A DNA stretch of 64,000 nucleotides from Roridomyces roridus (Eukaryota; Basidiomycota; Agaricomycetes; Agaricales; Mycenaceae), in NCBI GenBank assembly GCA_029378245.1, contig JARKIF010000046.1, positions 248,001 through 312,000 of the forward strand, given 5' to 3'. Positions 1 through 12,120 of the stretch are shown piece after piece. The translations under genes and the position numbers were made by a program. Every line of letters begins with the position of its first letter. The first letter of the stretch is position 1. The notes under the pieces are model-generated. The model did not search any database and was not told where the DNA came from. It was given only the letters and a program-made list of their open reading frames with translations.

Positions 1-541
1 ATATGGTGTTGTATGGGGTGAGGCTTCGTTCCTTTTTACGAGAAATCCAAGCTGAATATACATCACAGGTCCTATTGACGCAGGTGATTCCGCCCACCGA
101 CTTTAAAGACCATGCCGGTTCGAGTGCCTTCCACCGTTCCTGCAGATTCCGGCGGCTTTTATCGGATACATGAAGCGCAACACTCCCGGCCGTGACTTCC
201 CTTGGTTTCGATACCTGGTTGGTTGATCTCCATATGCCATCGGCGAAGCACGCCACTGAGTGGTCACTTTTCAGATAGGCTACCTGGCCACCGCCGCAAC
301 GGCGAATGTAATCATCCAATGCGGTATCATATACCAACCTTTGATCATCCAATACGGTCTGTGACCCCGCCTTGAATCCTGCTGTATATTGAATAACCTG
401 GTCTCATTTAGGAGAACCGCAATCATTCGTGTTTTCCCCACTTTGTATGAGTCACCGCTTCTCCGTCTTCGTGCACCGACCTGATATCTGTAGTGATGCC
501 CGGCGGTGAAGCTTGACATTCCCGACCCCATTAATTTGCCA
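1..541. other. No gene recognised at left edge
   Basis: Only short, low-quality open frames are present here on both strands. Nothing matched a family I know, and no tRNA-like or repeat structure was seen. It may hold the end of a gene whose body lies outside the window. Confidence 0.4.
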
Positions 542-1239
542 CTAACGGCATACAACGCAGAAGCATTCATGATCGTCCGTCGACTTGTTCTCCTTCGGCG
601 GAGTGGAGCTCAGATTCTTTTCTAGTCCATGGTCGCGGCCCCCATCCAGCTTTTCACAGCGTGGCGACTGAAAGGTAACATCAACAGTCAGAAGGGCAAA
701 GTACTCACGCAACCACAGTTCTCACCGCCCGAGGGAAGGACACCACTCGCTGACTCGTTCTCTCGACACTCATCGTAATCCTCTCGTTGGCAGCTTTCGG
801 TGTGTGCCCAAAAATTGAACTCCATAATAATGTTCACCCGCACTCGAATTCCCAGGCAGCGGCATGGCATTGTCAATCATGGTTGTACTGGACCGCCAAT
901 TCCGCGACTTTCCCAAATTTGCAACAGTGACGACAGTGTGGCTTAGTCTGACTGCCTCGTGTGATGTGGTTATTGCAGCTGCGATGAGTTTTACTCTGGT
1001 TCGTCTTTGTTTGCTTGCTTCATTATGCGGACTTGGCTCTTGAATATTCGTAGCTCACGCGAACGAGGGAGATTGAAATCCAACGAATCAACCCCGAGCT
1101 GAATGGAAAGATCAACCGTATCATTCGGTGTGCGTAGCCACTCAGCTATTTCTTCCCGTCCACTTCTGATGCAGACATCCATAGTGACCTTGGTGACGGG
1201 ATCGTTCACGGCGTTGGGCTCCTTGGCCGATGTGGTCAT
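542..1239 (-). CDS. Possible small multi-exon hypothetical gene
   Basis: I do not recognise this gene. A clean first exon begins with an ATG at 1239 (MTTSAKEPN...) and reads about 80 codons to a plausible donor (GA|gtaaaac) near 995. A second open segment (about 709-840) ends at a strong donor (TGC|gtgagt). After an acceptor (tttcag) near 670, a third segment reads to a TAG at 542-544. The last two segments are rich in Cys (ENCGC, SPRC, CFCVVC). The first intron's acceptor could not be fixed in frame, so the model is incomplete. No signal peptide or known domain is visible. It could be a chance chain of open frames; strand and first exon are the best supported parts. Confidence 0.3.
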
Positions 1240-2317
1240 CTTTCACATCTTTCCTGTGTGTGTTATTATCCTTCCTGCAGAACACCGCTGACTTTCAATT
1301 CGTTACACAGAAAACCACACTGTGAGTTTCGCAGGATATACCCTCTATATCTCAACCCCGTGCGAAGGAACTTTATCGTCAACTTTCCTCTATCGAGCAT
1401 ATATATCTTATCCTTGCTTGCATTGTGCGTTTTCTCGATTGTGGGCCTCGGACTCAAGTGGACCAACTAACTGTTCTGTATAGGTTGAACGTCCGCGAGC
1501 GGGAACAATTCACACAATCCCGGGACACCCAACTGAGCCCTGCTGCACGGTCGCAGCCCAGGGTACAGATTCTATCGCTGTCCGTTGACGGTCTGAGCGG
1601 AGATACTCATGGGTGCATTGACGGGTGGACGGCGGATGATTTATGCTCGAGCTTAGGAGGTTGAATCTGATTGATGTATGCAAGTCCATTGGAGCAGGAC
1701 ACTTTTTGTAGTTGCAAATGCGAACTTCACTATTTTCCGGACGGCGAACCTCGCTTTTCAGTCTATAAAGTGAATGAAGGTAGAATGAGCTCACTCATTT
1801 TGCAGGCCATGGATTGAATTGTCGATGGGCTGCTTCGCACTACGTTCCCCATGTCTCTGGGAAAGCATCACTTTGGAAAGACAGCATGGCACTGGCCACG
1901 ATCCTCCTTTCTCCGTTGTCCCTTGCTTCGAATTCGAGTCCAGCTTAGGAGATGCAGCGCCTATCTGCCCTCTAGTTTGCTGCATCTATCTGCCCCTTCA
2001 CAGAGGGGGTTTGGTGTGCATCTCTTTCTTTTTCGTCTATACTCAGGATTTCCGGTCGTATTGTTCAAGGGAAATGACCGCTTTCATGAGCGCACACACG
2101 GAGACGACGCTTGCTGTGATTTGAATTGGGCAAGCGAGAGAGGTGTATGCGTATCTTCACGCGCGCGCAGCAGCATGTGAGTAAGATCGTCATTCCGTGT
2201 CGCGCAGGGCTGATGTGTAAATAGGAACGAACAAGTTGCATGTAGGTACTGTCCTGGCGCAGAGTCCAATCTCAAAATTACTTGAGATTTTCCGAATTCG
2301 AGCATGCTCAGGCTTCG
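1240..2317. other. Intergenic, no gene recognised
   Basis: This contains a TATA-like AT-rich patch near 1400, which could serve the gene to its left. The remaining open frames on both strands are short and mutually overlapping, without family resemblance. Confidence 0.4.
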
Positions 2318-3605
2318 TTATATGAATGACATCCTCCTCAAACCTGCAGCATCAAATGTGTTCAGATGAATCCCAGCCACAGAAACTGGCACGCACCGTG
2401 TCGTAACACCCTTTTGCAGCCTACCCTTCCTGGTCGATTCTTCGTGATCCCTGTGCCTACTGGTGGTCTCTTGAGACCATCCCAGTCCGACGCGAGCGTG
2501 GATGAGCAAATTGGTAATGGCTGTGATCCCTGGAAAAGTAGCCACAAGAAAGAGGGCTGCGGCTGAACTGACTGGGATGGCAACTCCCAACACTATGAAC
2601 CAACACATCTGAAGGGCGGCGCTTTCGACGAGGATGGCGAGGATACTCTGCATTTGAGTGTCAATCAACACTAATTGCTCCCTGGCTTGCGCCACACATA
2701 CCATGAGCCGGGATTCCGGGTGGGTGTACCTGTTTGCTCGCAATACACGATAGACGATCGCAGCTAGGTTGATTAACTTGGGTTCACGGGATGGAGTGCC
2801 GTAGGAGCTGACCAGTGCAATATACATTGTTTCTAGTGCACACCATTAAGTTGGACTGGCAGGGGAAACATCAATTAGAGGGGCTCACGCGAATGACAAG
2901 TTGCGGGCGATGTCGTCCAGGGCTTCCATATTCTTGGAAGGCGGGAACAACTGTGCGATTTGTAATAGGACTATGATTGACACCACTACCGTTGAAATCT
3001 CAGACATCATTCGATGTTCAAGCAGAAGATGTATTTTCCCCTACCGGTAGCGGCGATCAACACGCACAGGGGCAAAATCATAATCTTCCGGTGTCCACCC
3101 CAGATGACCCAAAGACGGTAAACCTGCCCAGAGTAAGTTGTAGCCGGGCGAAATCCGAGTCGTGACGGGCGTGGACTGACCAAAAGAAGATCACCCAAGA
3201 GAAACGAAACGAAAAGTAAAGCGCCGATGATTACTAGCGTGTGTTCGTCGGTGGTGCGATAGAATTTCTCCTGTGACGTGGGATTTCCCCGAGCGATAAA
3301 CTCCAGATAGCCTCTATAAACGACGATGGTCCAGAACTGTCCTCTTCGATTACACTGCTATCTTGAAAGAATAACTTGTGCGGACTCACAGCAGTGACGA
3401 CCAGGAAGAGGGCGGTTGATCCGAGGAAAGCCAGGGACGTGAAGTTCTGCCTCTTTGAACGAGTTTTCCCTGCCAGCGTTCGTCGTGTTGCGAGGAAGTA
3501 GATATTCGAAATGAAGAGAAGTGCCACGATCCCGTAGAGAAAGCTGCCGACGATGAGAATGGCAAAGTCTGTGACGCCGGCGTCGGAGATGAGCTGCATC
3601 TGCAT
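2318..3605 (-). CDS. Seven-helix membrane protein of basidiomycete type
   Basis: A multi-exon gene read from about 3605 leftwards. Exon 1 starts at MQMQLISDAGVTDF and holds two hydrophobic helices (GSFLYGIVALLFISNIYF and STALFLVVTAV), ending near a gtgagtcc donor. The next exon carries a third helix (TLVIIGALLFVSFLLGDLLL) and joins, across an intron ending gggcag, to VYRLWVIWGGHRKIMILPL. This 'YRLWVIWG' step is characteristic of a large Agaricomycete family of seven-helix proteins. The last exon (2827 leftwards) holds ILVESAALQMCWFIVLG and ends with the usual HARVGLGW motif near the C-terminus. The role is unknown; the fold resembles fungal receptor-like integral membrane proteins. Middle introns were not fixed exactly. 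The first exon has a decayed partial copy just upstream. Confidence 0.7.
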
Positions 3606-3793
3606 GAGCGAGAAGGGAGGGAGGGTGTGGGGGTGAAGGGAGGCAGCGACTGGGTTCAAATAACGATCAGCCTGGGAAGGTATCCATGCAGGAATAGATA
3701 CCTGATGTCCTAGTCTCGTGCCCGTCATTTAAGCGCCCTCTTCGCGGAGCTTGCGGAGCGTCGAGTGTCTGTAAAAGAGACTATTTAAGCACA

Positions 3794-4050
3794 TCAAATT
3801 GACATTTGATCAGAGTCTTCTCCATCTACTGTTCCTGAGAAGCGCATGAACAGCAGTATGACTAGTCTGTAGAGAAAGCTGGGGACAAATAAAGTTGGCA
3901 CGGACGTCGGCCGCCTCGGCGTTTGTGATGCCTGGCCTCTGGATGAGTGGAAGGGTGAAGACAGGTAGCGGCTGGGCTCAGATAACACCACCTTGGGAAG
4001 GTATCCATGCAGACTGTTCATCTTAGACTCTGCCCGTGACAGATGCCCGA
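3794..4050 (-). pseudogene. Partial tandem copy of the membrane-protein first exon and leader
   Basis: About 320 bp upstream of exon 1 of the neighbouring seven-helix gene the same sequence recurs: gggaaggtatccatgcag is found at 3674 and again at 3994. The translation here (VPSFLYRLVILLFMRF) parallels the first helix of the real exon (VGSFLYGIVALLFIS). The copy lacks a continuing open frame. It looks like a local tandem duplication of promoter plus exon 1, now decaying. Confidence 0.55.
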
Positions 4051-4824
4051 GTTCTGCCTTCTGACAAGCGCCAGTGAGAAGCAGGTGGAAGTTCTATCGG
4101 AGTCTTCACCTTCTTCCATCACTTGGAACGCACGGACGACGTTTGGTGAGATCGGGCTAATCAAGATTCATTTACTGGGGAGCTTCCCCGAATGTACTCA
4201 CCCAGATCAACATGAAGTCCCCCAAGATTCGGGGTGTGTCCATCGGGCCTCGGCTCAGTCGCGCCGCTAGTCCAATGGTGGTCGGTGACGATCTTCCCAA
4301 CGCAGGAGCTCCCAGGCTCGTGCAACGGCTACAGCTCCTCGGGTAGCAGCCAGATTTAACACGTAAGCTAAGAAGTGCTGCTCACCGCTGAGCCTAAAAA
4401 TTCTGAGTCTCGTCGTCGGTGCCACTAGTACTACTGTAGTTTTGGCCTAGACGGGTGCGCAGAAAGGAGCTGCAGGAGAGCTGTGGTTATCTTGAGAATC
4501 CCTACAGGCATTGTGGACTGATGAGGCTGATGCCGCGCGACGCCTCGGACGACCATGACGGACAAGGCCAAATGGCAAAGCGTGTCTGATGGCGGATCAT
4601 TGATCATTGATCATCTCTTGTTCTCTGCCACCATCTCGCTCTGCTGCCCAAATCATGATACTCGAAGATTCTGTGCGGAAACACGGCTAAATTGTGCCGT
4701 TTACAAGTCTCACTCGGCACTTATACATCTCGCCGAGTGGGTTTCCTTGAGCCCCACATTACAAGACACTCACCACAAGCTATAAAGATCGCTGAAATGT
4801 CGCAGAGAGCATCCGACACTGACC
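4051..4824. other. Intergenic region upstream of the glycosyltransferase gene
   Basis: Only short open frames, none with recognisable similarity. It probably includes the promoter of the gene starting near 4825, and a cluster of tgatcattgatcatc around 4600 forms a small direct/inverted repeat. No clear TATA box was found. Confidence 0.35.
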
Positions 4825-6393
4825 ATGGCCCTCAATGATGTATCAAATCCCAGAATGGCCTGCATCGCCGCCTCCCTTCCGTTCTTCCCTGGCGACGCGT
4901 CATCTCATCCTCAGCCCAACCCCTGGACCTGCAATTACCCCAGGATTCCGAGCTCGTTGTGGACGATGGGCCTGTTGGTGCGCCGGGGACTGGCCACGAG
5001 GGATGGCGGGTTCTGAGGAGCGAGAAGCCGACGGAGACGTTCAGGGGTGTGGCTCACATGCGTATTTCGTCGTCACTGAATTGAACACTGACCGATTTAC
5101 AGAGAATTTGCGCAGTGATGTCAGATACATAACCACCTGGCCTACGAACGGATGGAGTGCGTCTTCAGTAGTTTCTGCCGTTCTTACACTTACGTGCTTG
5201 CACAGCGAACCAAGTCATCAACTACGTGCGTCGCGTTCCCTCTCATCGACAACCCACGGACAAGACTGCAGATGAACGTCCTGTACCTGGCGCAAATCAC
5301 CCACCGTGTGCCTATAATCCCCCGCTTCCGCCCGGTACACATGCCCGGCGGCGACAACATCCCGCATCGTGATTTCGGCGACGTGTTTGATATCCCGGCG
5401 CTCTCCAAGAGGCTGGGTATGCCGATTCTGGAGTGGAAGGAAGTCAAGGATTTGAAGAGCAAGACGCTGGAAGACCTCGGCTGTTGGGATATTCAGAACT
5501 ATCGTTGGGCGGGGGTTGATGGAGCGTGGTACCTCGCGCCGCCGGTTGACCTCAAACTCGGTGCGTCTGAATTTCCTTTCCTCAATGATCGTTTCTCACT
5601 CGACGTCAAAATAGACATTTCGTACACCCTCTCCCCGGAGTGGATGCGCCGGGCTGGCGATGGTGGCAGCGACCCGAGCACCTTGATGTGGGGTTTCGCC
5701 GCACTTGCCACGTTCCCGCACTGGCAGAACCTCTCCGACATCGACCCCTCGCCAATGCACCACGCCTCGCTGCCTCCCGACGAGCATCTGTTTTGCACCA
5801 ACAGCCTGTACTGGGGCATCGCGAACCTGGAGGCAGGCTACGAAAAGTCTGCAGCATGGCACTCGGTTGGGGAGCATATGACTTGGTCGAAAGAGGTGCG
5901 GAACGCAGGGGAAAAGTATACGCGGCAGACACTTGGGATCGAGGAGGGCGAGGCGATCCCGCCGTATATCGCTGTGCACATTCGGCGCGGTGATTTTGCT
6001 GTATTGTGCGACTTGACGTACCATACGCCGCTTGAGGAATGTTTGGCGCCGCTGCACGCGTATGTCAGGAGGGTGGAGGAGGTGAGGGCCGAGTTGGTTG
6101 AGAAGACGGGGATGAGGGTGGATAGGGTGATGGTGACGAGTAATGAGCAGGATGAGGGGTGGTGGAGGGAGGTTGCCGAGTTGGGCTGGGTGACGCTTGA
6201 TCACCAGAGGACAGTGGAGGAGTATGGACCTTGGTACCCGATTTTTCTGGATGCCTTCATACAGGGCGAGGCCATTGGGTTTGTGGGGACCTCGACTTCG
6301 ACGGTGTCAATACTTGGTCTGCGTAGGGTCGAGTCCAGGGGAGGGGTGGGTGTGATGGTCAAATGGGGCATGAACGGGGCCGATGACCATTGA
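4825..6393 (+). CDS. O-fucosyltransferase-like glycosyltransferase
   Basis: A probable GDP-fucose protein O-fucosyltransferase-like enzyme of the fungal type, expected to act in the secretory pathway. The main exon (5272-6393) carries the family landmarks: MNVLYLAQITHRVPIIPRF, ILEWKEVKDL, the donor-binding signature IAVHIRRGDF near its middle, and VGTSTSTVSIL near the end. Upstream, a segment ending YITTWPTNGW (to 5156) joins, across a 49-nt intron, a 20-nt micro-exon at 5206-5225. A 46-nt intron then leads to the main exon, giving TNQVINYMNVLYLAQ, as expected for the family. The N-terminus is uncertain: candidate starts are the ATG at 4825 (good context, different frame, needs another intron) or 4835. 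The C-terminus ends normally. The family is well supported; the acceptor protein is unknown. Confidence 0.82.
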
Positions 6394-6668
6394 ATATCGA
6401 CAAATTGTCATTTACTTGTTTGTATTCTTCAATATCCGAAATCGTTCAGCGCATTGGCTTTTATCATTTATGAGATTCTTGTGAGATTCATTTGAGCGAC
6501 TCTATGATGGATATCTAGCGACGAAAGCACGGGAGTTGGTCGCCGTGCCCCCGTGGATGCATCGAGTTTGACTGTATGTACTGATCTTGTTCTTCGTTGC
6601 CGCAAAAGGCGAGTTGTTGGAATGAATATCACAATGTAACTGGCATTGGACTGGTGAGGAACGATAGA
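6394..6668. other. Convergent intergenic spacer
   Basis: An AT-richer spacer between the convergent 3' ends of the glycosyltransferase gene and the F-box gene. Nothing specific was seen beyond likely polyadenylation regions. Confidence 0.5.
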
Positions 6669-7969
6669 TCAAGGATCAAACACGGAGAATCCCGCCTGGA
6701 TATCGAAGGCTTGCGTAGTACACCGCTCCCACTGTTCTCCGACTTTCCTCCAAGCGAATCTCTCTAGCGGGCGGCATGAGCGTCAGGGATACACAAAAAT
6801 ACAGCAAAGAGAAGTACCCACCTATACAACAGCCTTGAAGAGTCGGACAAGCGGCAGCCCAAGTTCGCATAGCGGCTTCCTCTCGTTCGCCAGCGTCAAA
6901 AAATCCGGCTCGGTAATTGATGTACGTCAATGAGAAATACGCAATCTGGGTGAAGTGCGACAAGTGCGTGGTGATACGGTTAAATGTTGCCTATCCAAGA
7001 GGATGAGAACGACGGTTGTAAGCTGTAGATCATTGGCCTACCGTGGCGAACCGGCTTTTTCGAGATGCTCGTACTTGAAGGCGCTGGATGTAAGGCATTT
7101 CCGCCGAGACAAGCAACAAGCTGGTCTGAATGGCATCCTCGGATACCCAAGCTCTGGCGAGTTCAACGGACAGAACGAATGGCAGATCCGGATTGGTGAG
7201 CGCCTCTACGGCCTGGACATTGCCCGCCGTAAGTTCGCGCTCGGGGACAACTCGCGCAGCTCGGAGACCTCGAGTAGCCAGGCTACGAAGAAGCGATGTT
7301 GGCCCCACGTATTGACGTAGATTTGGGAGAAGATTCCTCCCGGGTTCGAAAGCGTGCCATGGCTCGACCGGAAGATTAAGACGGGTGATAGATGGGTTTC
7401 CGGCGAGGAACTGGGTGATGGCAGGCATCTCGTGCGGCATTATGATGCTGCAGTGGGAGAGTTTCGGAAAGGAAAGGCAGGCCAAACGAGCGAATACGCT
7501 GGCTACTTCTGGCTCCGCAGACGAGTCCCGAGGACTGCCGAGAGAGAGATATTCGAGGTTTTTCATCAGTTTCATGGATTCGAAGAGTAGGTCTTGGTCG
7601 ATTTGAGCCACCCAATCTTGGCCGTGGCCGAACCAATCATTTACTCTGCGATGAATGCGAGTTGAGCCTTCCACGTAAGTCACAGAAGAAGCAGACCTAC
7701 CGAAATCTGATTGTCAAGGACCGGACGACGTCCGTGCGGTCAGGATGCTCAATCAATGACTGGCAAAAGTTGGATTGGTATGAGGCGCTTCTCCGGTAAG
7801 GACTGAGGACAATGACTCGATTGAGAACGGGTAAGACGAGCGCATGGAAGAGTTTGGAAATGCGACAGAGCGCAGCCTGGTCTGACTTTTGAGCGTGTTG
7901 GATGATTTCGGTGAGGACCTCGTTGGGAAGCCATAGGGTGATGCCCAGTTGAGATCGCGTGTGCGACAT
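6669..7969 (-). CDS. F-box/leucine-rich-repeat protein, family A copy 1
   Basis: Probable substrate-recognition subunit of an SCF ubiquitin ligase. The ATG at 7969 opens MSHTRSQ, followed by an F-box-like segment ITLWLPNEVLTEIIQ...LCRISKLFHALVLPVLNR. After an intron near 7697 a long exon (about 7680-7035) contains irregular leucine-rich repeats (MKNLEYLSLGS, FPKLSHCSIIMP, SITRLNLPVE, NLRQYVGPTSLLRSLATRGL, MPYIQRLQVRA). Two more introns lead to AAMRTWAAACPTLQGCCIG and the C-terminal RKVGEQWERCTTQAFD, ending at a TGA at 6669-6671. The same exon structure is kept by paralogues at 16.6 and 31.6 kb, which makes the model credible. The target is unknown; exact intron borders for the third and fourth exons were inferred partly by comparison. 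Confidence 0.75.
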
Positions 7970-8199
7970 GAGGTGGGCAGAAGAAGAGGATTTGATCGAT
8001 TGATCCGAGGCCTGCCTCTTGCTCTCGACCAGCTGTCGACCAACTCTCGACAGACTCGCCAACGCCATTAAGAAGACTTGAAACACATGGAACGCAACAG
8101 ACATCTCGATCTCCGCTTGGTCAACAGATATAACACCGTCCTCCCGCTGGCTGCGTTCCGACAAATGATGACGACCAGATCGAGGCACTTCTAGTACTC

Positions 8200-11100
8200 A
8201 TGGTGGACTTACCTGAACGGCGGTGTGCTGGAGTAGAATGGCCCACTACTTGTCAGTGCCTTTTTCGACGCTTCGGCTGGCTTACAAACCCCACAGATGC
8301 AGTCCCTGTGTCCACGATACACCCGTTCGTCCCAAAAGTGTTCCTGCAATGACATTCTGCGACTGCTGCTCGCTCTCCCTCCGGTGGCTCACGTCTGACT
8401 CGACGGCGGTGACACCCTCCTCTCTTGCGTCGAGGACATCTATTGCCCATTGGATTTGCAGACGACACCGCCGAGGGTGTCGTTTCCATCTCGTACGATG
8501 CCATGAGTCTGCGGTGGGTGCATCCCACATCTCCTCCGCCGTGCAAGCCAGGTCACCTCGGTGAGCTGCTCTACCTCGCTGCTTCAATGCATGTACTAAC
8601 GCAAATCAAGCCATTGTCTCTATTGTCGTCTTATCAAGGTACGCTTTCCTGCGTCAGATGCCTATATTAGCGGGATACGGAGTTTGCAGCAGCTACAGGC
8701 TATTCACCGTATCCTCGCCCCTCCTTTCCTTGCCGTCTCGATCCCGACGCCACTCCGCCAATATGCGTCGAGTGCTACATCCTTCTCCTTCATCTGAATC
8801 ATCGCGAGCAACTCCAGATGCCTCCCGGCAGACCCTCGAGACGCTTCTACCGCCTACCCCATCGTCGACACACCCAGCTTTGGCTCACCCTCTCATCCGA
8901 GGTGTGCAAGGGGACGCAGAGCATGTCACCCCGTAGGATTGTGGCGTTGTATGTACTGGTGCTCGCAGATACGTGTAGCAGGCGCCTGGGAGCGGGGAGG
9001 TATCTGTGATCTCTGATCAAGATTGCACTGGCTACCCCGCGCGCAGACTGGCATCCCCTCCTCCCCTCCTCTGCATTCTAGACACCGACGCATCCGGCCG
9101 GCCTTGCAACGCGTTGTGGGTCAGGGAAATGAGAGCAGCCATGGAGATGCAGAACGAGGTGAGTATTCTATTCGTCGTCTTCGGAGCAGGAGATTCTCAT
9201 TGCGTTCCAAGATCCCAAAAGCTCGCCCTCGAGAAACTCGCCCTGATACCACGGCTGAGTCTTCCCTCCACACTGGCGGAAACCGCACCGACCTCGCCTT
9301 TGGATTCTCCTCCACCACCTCGTCCTGAAGGGTTCAGTCCGCCCTCGTATGATACGCAATCTCGAAGTCTTTACAAACGAATGCTATCTACTCGGAGCGT
9401 CCGTTGCTTGACACGCCTGCAAGACGGGCATGGGCTCCTCCTCGAGGTCGTGCAGACAACTCTGGCGTGCGAGCATGGGAGTTGCTACTCCCGATTCCCG
9501 TACCTGCTGCGCGCAGTGCTCGGCGGGTTACTGCTTGCGGATGGTGCGGCGATGGCTGAGGAGAATCATGATGGGTCCTGGCACACGGCGCTCTGCGGTG
9601 TCATTGAAGGCAGCGGACCTGGGGGATGATGAAGAGAAGGACGCGCGAGCCGTCTGGCACGTCGAGATGCTGGTGCTGCAAGCTGGCAGGGCGGTCCGAT
9701 TGCTACGCGCGCTAGGAGTCCCTGCCGCTGCTGATGGGCCGACGTCGACATGCAATTGGCGCGTTCTTGGCCTTGGGCGCCTCTGCACGAATTCCAGTCC
9801 CTCCCCTTCGTGGCGGACCTCGTGCACTATTCGTGTACGTTCAGGCTGGTCCCGTAATACGAGGCCACGGAGGCGCTCCTGGGCTGCGACTTGGTGACGA
9901 GTGCGAGCCGCGGCGTCATCGATTCATCCTTCGGCAGCGTAGGCTCTGTTCTTATGCGGAGGGTGATGTGATCAGTTTGTACTATCTCCCAAGGTGTGTG
10001 CACTCCATGGATTCGAGCAATACGTATACTTACGATGCGTAATAGCTTGCCTCGCTCGGGGACGTCGTCGAGGCTGGCGTGCCAGGCTGGCTCGATCGCT
10101 CTTTAGTACCACTACCACTTTCGTATCGCGGGTCTGCAAAATGTTCGCAGGACCGGTGTCTCCTCCAGTCCACCGTGCGTGCTCGCCTAGCATCTTTGCA
10201 AGATACTTACCGTCTACACCCAGACTTTCGCGCTTACACCCGTCATCATCTCCGCACCGATACCTCGTCGGACATCTACCTTATCGTCGACACACCGCAT
10301 CTTTTTCTCACTTTCTTCGATTTCTCATCCGAGGCGTGGAAGGGGATGCACAGACTGTCAGCCTGCCAGGCGATCGCGCCGTTCTCTGTGTGCTGCTGCG
10401 CGCAGATACGAGGTACTTTGGGAGGGGACGAATCTGTGGTGATCAAAATTGTGCTGGCGACCCCGTTTGAAGTCCGTGCATTCGCTCCTTCCCTTCTTGG
10501 TCGACGTCCCCGACTTTGCCGCCCGCCACTTACACGCGTTCTACACGAAGACTCGATTACCGTCCCACTCACCAGAAGTCCCCACCCTTGGCACTTGCGT
10601 CCGCAGCCAAGCCCAGAGGGTCGATCGACGCTGTCATCCACTCGGGCTCGCTAGATGCTCTCGGGCCACCGTGCCACTCTGCCTGAGCACATACAGTCTC
10701 CTCCCCGATACTTACGTAATCGATCATTTGAATAATCGGTGTGTACCCGCCTCCTCATGTCTACTCTTTCTGATACTCTTAAGTAGAAGGGTGCATGTCC
10801 TGCTTGCCGTCGTCCGTCGCCCGACCTCCGCTAGAAGTCCTGCTTGGGTATTCGATGCTCGTCTCGGCTCAGGCAAGAGGGAGGAGCTCTCGACCACTGT
10901 AGCTAGGTACGTCAATCTTCTCTTCTGTGAGCTTCCGGACCTGTTGCTGACGGGTCGGTCGCACTTAGCCTAAATCATGTACCTTCTTCCGATAGCCACC
11001 ACAATCGAGTCCTTACCGTCGATTTGGTCCAGAGGGACGTTTTCGTGCTAGACTCGGGAATTGAAGAGATTCTCTCTCCTCGTCCGCAGCCACCCGGGGA

Positions 11101-12120
11101 TGGTGGCGTACATACACGTCGGGCGCTGATGGTCGCATTGACCTCGGCGCAGGCACTGTTTTCCTCGACAAGACCAGCGTCATTCCATCGTCTACTACGC
11201 CGACCACCGCAAAAGGACAAACTCTTCTCGTTTTCTTGGAACGAGGACCACGCCCTCGTCCATAATCAACGCCCGGTCTACCCACCTCTACCTCCCTTTC
11301 GCCTGTGCCCGTCTTTCTCTAGAGTTGGGCGGCGTCAGCAACGCCAGCTGGGGGCATGAGCAGATCACTATGCTCGTTGCGCGCAAGGCCATTGAATACG
11401 AGGGATTCGAGCCCTGTACGCTGCGAGCTGTTTATCGCGGAAGAAGACCACCAGGGTGTCTTCCTGCCGGGGTGAGATTGCACTCCGGATACAATCGCCT
11501 CCGCGCGCAGGACGATTTCTGTGGCAGGATTTAGCACGACGATGTCCGCGCCGAGACCGACTCCCATCCGTCCGTATGCCACGATGATGGCAGTCGCCGT
11601 GCTCTACCGAAGTCATTGTCAATGCGAGTGCACCAGCTCAGAGACAGAGTCTTTGGTCGAGGCCGGTCGGGGGACTGTGCCTTGGGCCGACTCTTCGTGG
11701 GGCTTCCAAGGTGGATGGATATGCACGTGAGGTGGAAGGTCGGACGCTCGGAGAAGAGGGCTTGCGAGTGGACGGAGGTGTCGTGAGTCAGATACACGCC
11801 GAGAGTGTCGAGTTGTCCGGGCGGGAGAGCTCTGCGAGGCTACGGTCTGCCGTGATTGTGTATACACGCGACGCTGACTGATGGCTGTACCACGTCGAGA
11901 TCAAGCCCTCGGGAAAGAAATCCTCCTTGCCCGGCAAGATGTGCGCGTGGAGGAGCTTTCCGTCGGGGAGGCAGTGTACCGTGATAGCGTATTCCGTCAC
12001 TAGCGCGCTGAGACAGCGGAGAGCGTATGCACTCTAAGCAAGCAAGCATTTATCTAAGGATGTACAAGTATTGGAATACGCCCCGAAGTACCTTGTCTGC
12101 ACTTTATACCTGTGAGAACC
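8200..12120. repeat. Decayed X block, copy A (beside family-A F-box gene)
   Basis: A GC-rich region without a convincing gene. It matches 18.0-20.5 kb in the same order: cggtgacaccctcctctc near 8408 and 18373, an IRGVEGD/SSEAWKG-coding stretch near 8890, 10330 and 18900, and a near-identical run of roughly 100 bp starting with the sequence before 10975 and 19552 (tgtaccttcttccgatagcc). Within copy A some segments recur (8.85 and 10.33 kb), so it has grown by internal duplication. Frames are broken by frequent stops on both strands. The ancestral gene is not recognisable to me. Confidence 0.6.
9430..9975 (+). pseudogene. Unrecognised broken coding relic inside X block A
   Basis: Several adjoining plus-strand frames look protein-like when read in turn: about 9430-9630, then EFQSLPFVADLVHYSC near 9800, then ALLGCDLVTSASRGVIDSS near 9880. 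An in-frame stop separates the last two. The composition suggests a former globular protein rather than random sequence. I could not name a family, and the strand itself is uncertain because minus-strand frames are also open. Confidence 0.2.

Noticed and set aside
110..130. ccggttcgagtgcc resembling a tRNA B box
   Set aside because: No matching A box at the right distance and no acceptor-stem pairing seen.
5596..6204. Long minus-strand frame opposite the glycosyltransferase
   Set aside because: It is the antisense shadow of a well-supported exon; its composition (Pro/His/Arg-rich) is typical of such shadows.
11319..11582. Minus-strand frame with GLGADIVVLNPATEIVLRAE, reminiscent of an amidohydrolase C-terminus
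   Set aside because: No metal-binding or catalytic motifs nearby, not continued in frame on either side, and not kept in X block B.
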